DNA from: Paralithodes platypus
Taxonomy: Eukaryota > Arthropoda > Malacostraca > Decapoda > Lithodidae
Length of the DNA: 64,000 bases
NCBI GenBank assembly: GCA_032716605.1
Contig: CM064506.1
Coordinates: 22,630,904-22,694,903, forward strand
Direction of reading: 5' to 3'
Below are positions 63,190 to 64,000 of the stretch, piece by piece; the first letter of the stretch is position 1, and every line of letters begins with the position of its first letter. The notes beneath the pieces were generated by a model. That model saw nothing but the letters and a program-made list of their open reading frames with translations, did not search any database and was not told the DNA's origin. Made by a program: the position numbers and the translations under genes.

Positions 63190-63500
63190 TTATAACTTCT
63201 GAGTAAGTTGTTAATATTAGGTTACACAATAATGTATGTGGACTCTTGTAATGTTCAAGTCTAACTATGGCTCTCAAATAACCGTCTGATGTAAGACTGA
63301 AAAAAAGAATGTGGAAAGTGTGCCTCTCATATGATGGTAATATATTTGTGGTACTATTATTGCACTAATAATTTATTGTAGTTCCGAACATAATTAGTTC
63401 AGCATCATGTATGTAGATATTTGTATTCAGGACTAAACTATGATCTCAATAACCATTGATGTAGAGAAAAACATGAATGGTCTCACTCATATGAATTGCA
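63190..63500. repeat. Two diverged tandem copies, about 170-bp period
   Basis: ATGTATGTGGACTCTTGTAA...ATAACCGTCTGATGTA...CTCATATGA near 63231-63340 resembles ATGTATGTAGATATTTGTAT...AACCATTGATGTA...CTCATATGA near 63408-63494. Confidence 0.55.
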
Positions 63501-64000
63501 CTAGTTTTGTAGTGGCTTGATTATTTTACCTGTCAATTAATAATTCATGTTTCAGTTTTTTTATTTGTATTTGATTTTGTTTTCATGAGCACTGTAGGCC
63601 TTATATGATCTGGACAGGGGTCACATGTGGCAATCAAATGACGGTAAACTGTAATAACACCAGACGACGAGTACTGTTTATTAGTGCAATAGAATAATGG
63701 TTCTTTGGGAGCAGTATGTATTGCTCTTACGCAGTGGTTTGTCGCTTCGCTTATTATTATCTATTATTTTGATTATTTATTTTATTATGAATATACTCAC
63801 AGAACACAAAATACTTGCCGGAGGGAGTGGGAGCGAACACTTTCTCCCCCACCAACGAGATTCTCCTCTCCTTCTACCCCTCAAAATCGCCTCATCACAT
63901 GTTACAGACGTGTCGTTAATTCACAGTCTTCTAATATTACAAATCACATTTTCCTTACCCCTGAACAAATTCTTGAAATAACCCACTAATGTATATTCAA
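63501..64000. other. Unclassified DNA
   Basis: AT-rich with an ATT-type stretch near 63750-63790. No family match and no supported gene. Confidence 0.5.

Overview
This window looks like non-coding eukaryotic (animal) genomic DNA. I found no intact protein-coding gene, no rRNA gene and no free-standing tRNA gene. Very long (CT)n, (GT)n and (AT)n microsatellites, a short run of AACCT-type (arthropod telomere-type) repeats near 36.19 kb and a very high load of short palindromic DNA transposons suggest an arthropod, most likely a decapod crustacean. The taxon is an inference only. Long open frames in the window are low-complexity or tandem-repeat translations.

The dominant content is small non-autonomous transposons (MITEs), named here by letter. 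Three abundant families have TTAA at both ends, as expected of piggyBac-type target use. TTAA-A is about 215 bp, an imperfect full-length palindrome starting TTAACCCCTTCTGTACCGGC. TTAA-B is 330-370 bp, starting TTAAGGGGAGATGGG or TTAAGGGGGTAGTGC. TTAA-C is about 380 bp, a foldback element starting TTAAGGGGGGTCACC. B and C share a core containing GCGAGCGATAGCGAGC and two hairpins. Smaller families are TTAA-D (235 bp, 2 copies), E (about 230 bp), F (about 215 bp), TA-flanked Tc1/mariner-like G (about 215 bp) and H (164 bp), and J (about 215-245 bp). There is also a tRNA-derived SINE family, a second ATT-tailed SINE, decayed non-LTR retrotransposon pieces, an AAC-tailed retroelement and a Helitron-like 3' end.

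Layout: 0-7 kb has SSRs, B/C copies and a B-terminus minisatellite. 7-15 kb is a dense A/B/C/D/E/G nest ending in the Helitron-like unit. 15-19 kb holds minisatellites and GT/GA repeats. 19-29 kb has more B copies, a 175-bp GT run and a chain of three G elements, one split by about 1 kb of unexplained sequence. 29.6-31.5 kb has a LINE 3' end and otherwise unclassified DNA. 32.2-33.2 kb is a 30-bp minisatellite. 33.6-34.15 kb is GT-rich then CpG-rich. 34.6-40 kb has C, A, J and B elements and, at 38.40-38.47 kb, the only promoter-like signal (TATA box, initiator, splice-donor-like site). 40-48 kb has B copies, SSRs and a LINE copy. 48.3-49.8 kb is a 28-bp array built from the end of an A element. 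50-60.2 kb has nested A/B/C/H/SINE copies and a 23-bp array built from the end of a C element. 60.4-64 kb has a decayed LINE endonuclease piece and mostly unclassified DNA.

Most notable: (i) five tandem arrays contain the terminal sequence of a TTAA element, and the two best (28-bp A array, 23-bp C array) run directly into the element they copy; (ii) B copies inserted at a TTAA inside A copies show TTAA duplication; (iii) at least a dozen neighbouring elements are joined through one shared TTAA; (iv) two paralogous flanking sequences carry different TTAA families at the same TTAA. All comparisons were made by eye, so copy boundaries and unit counts are approximate.
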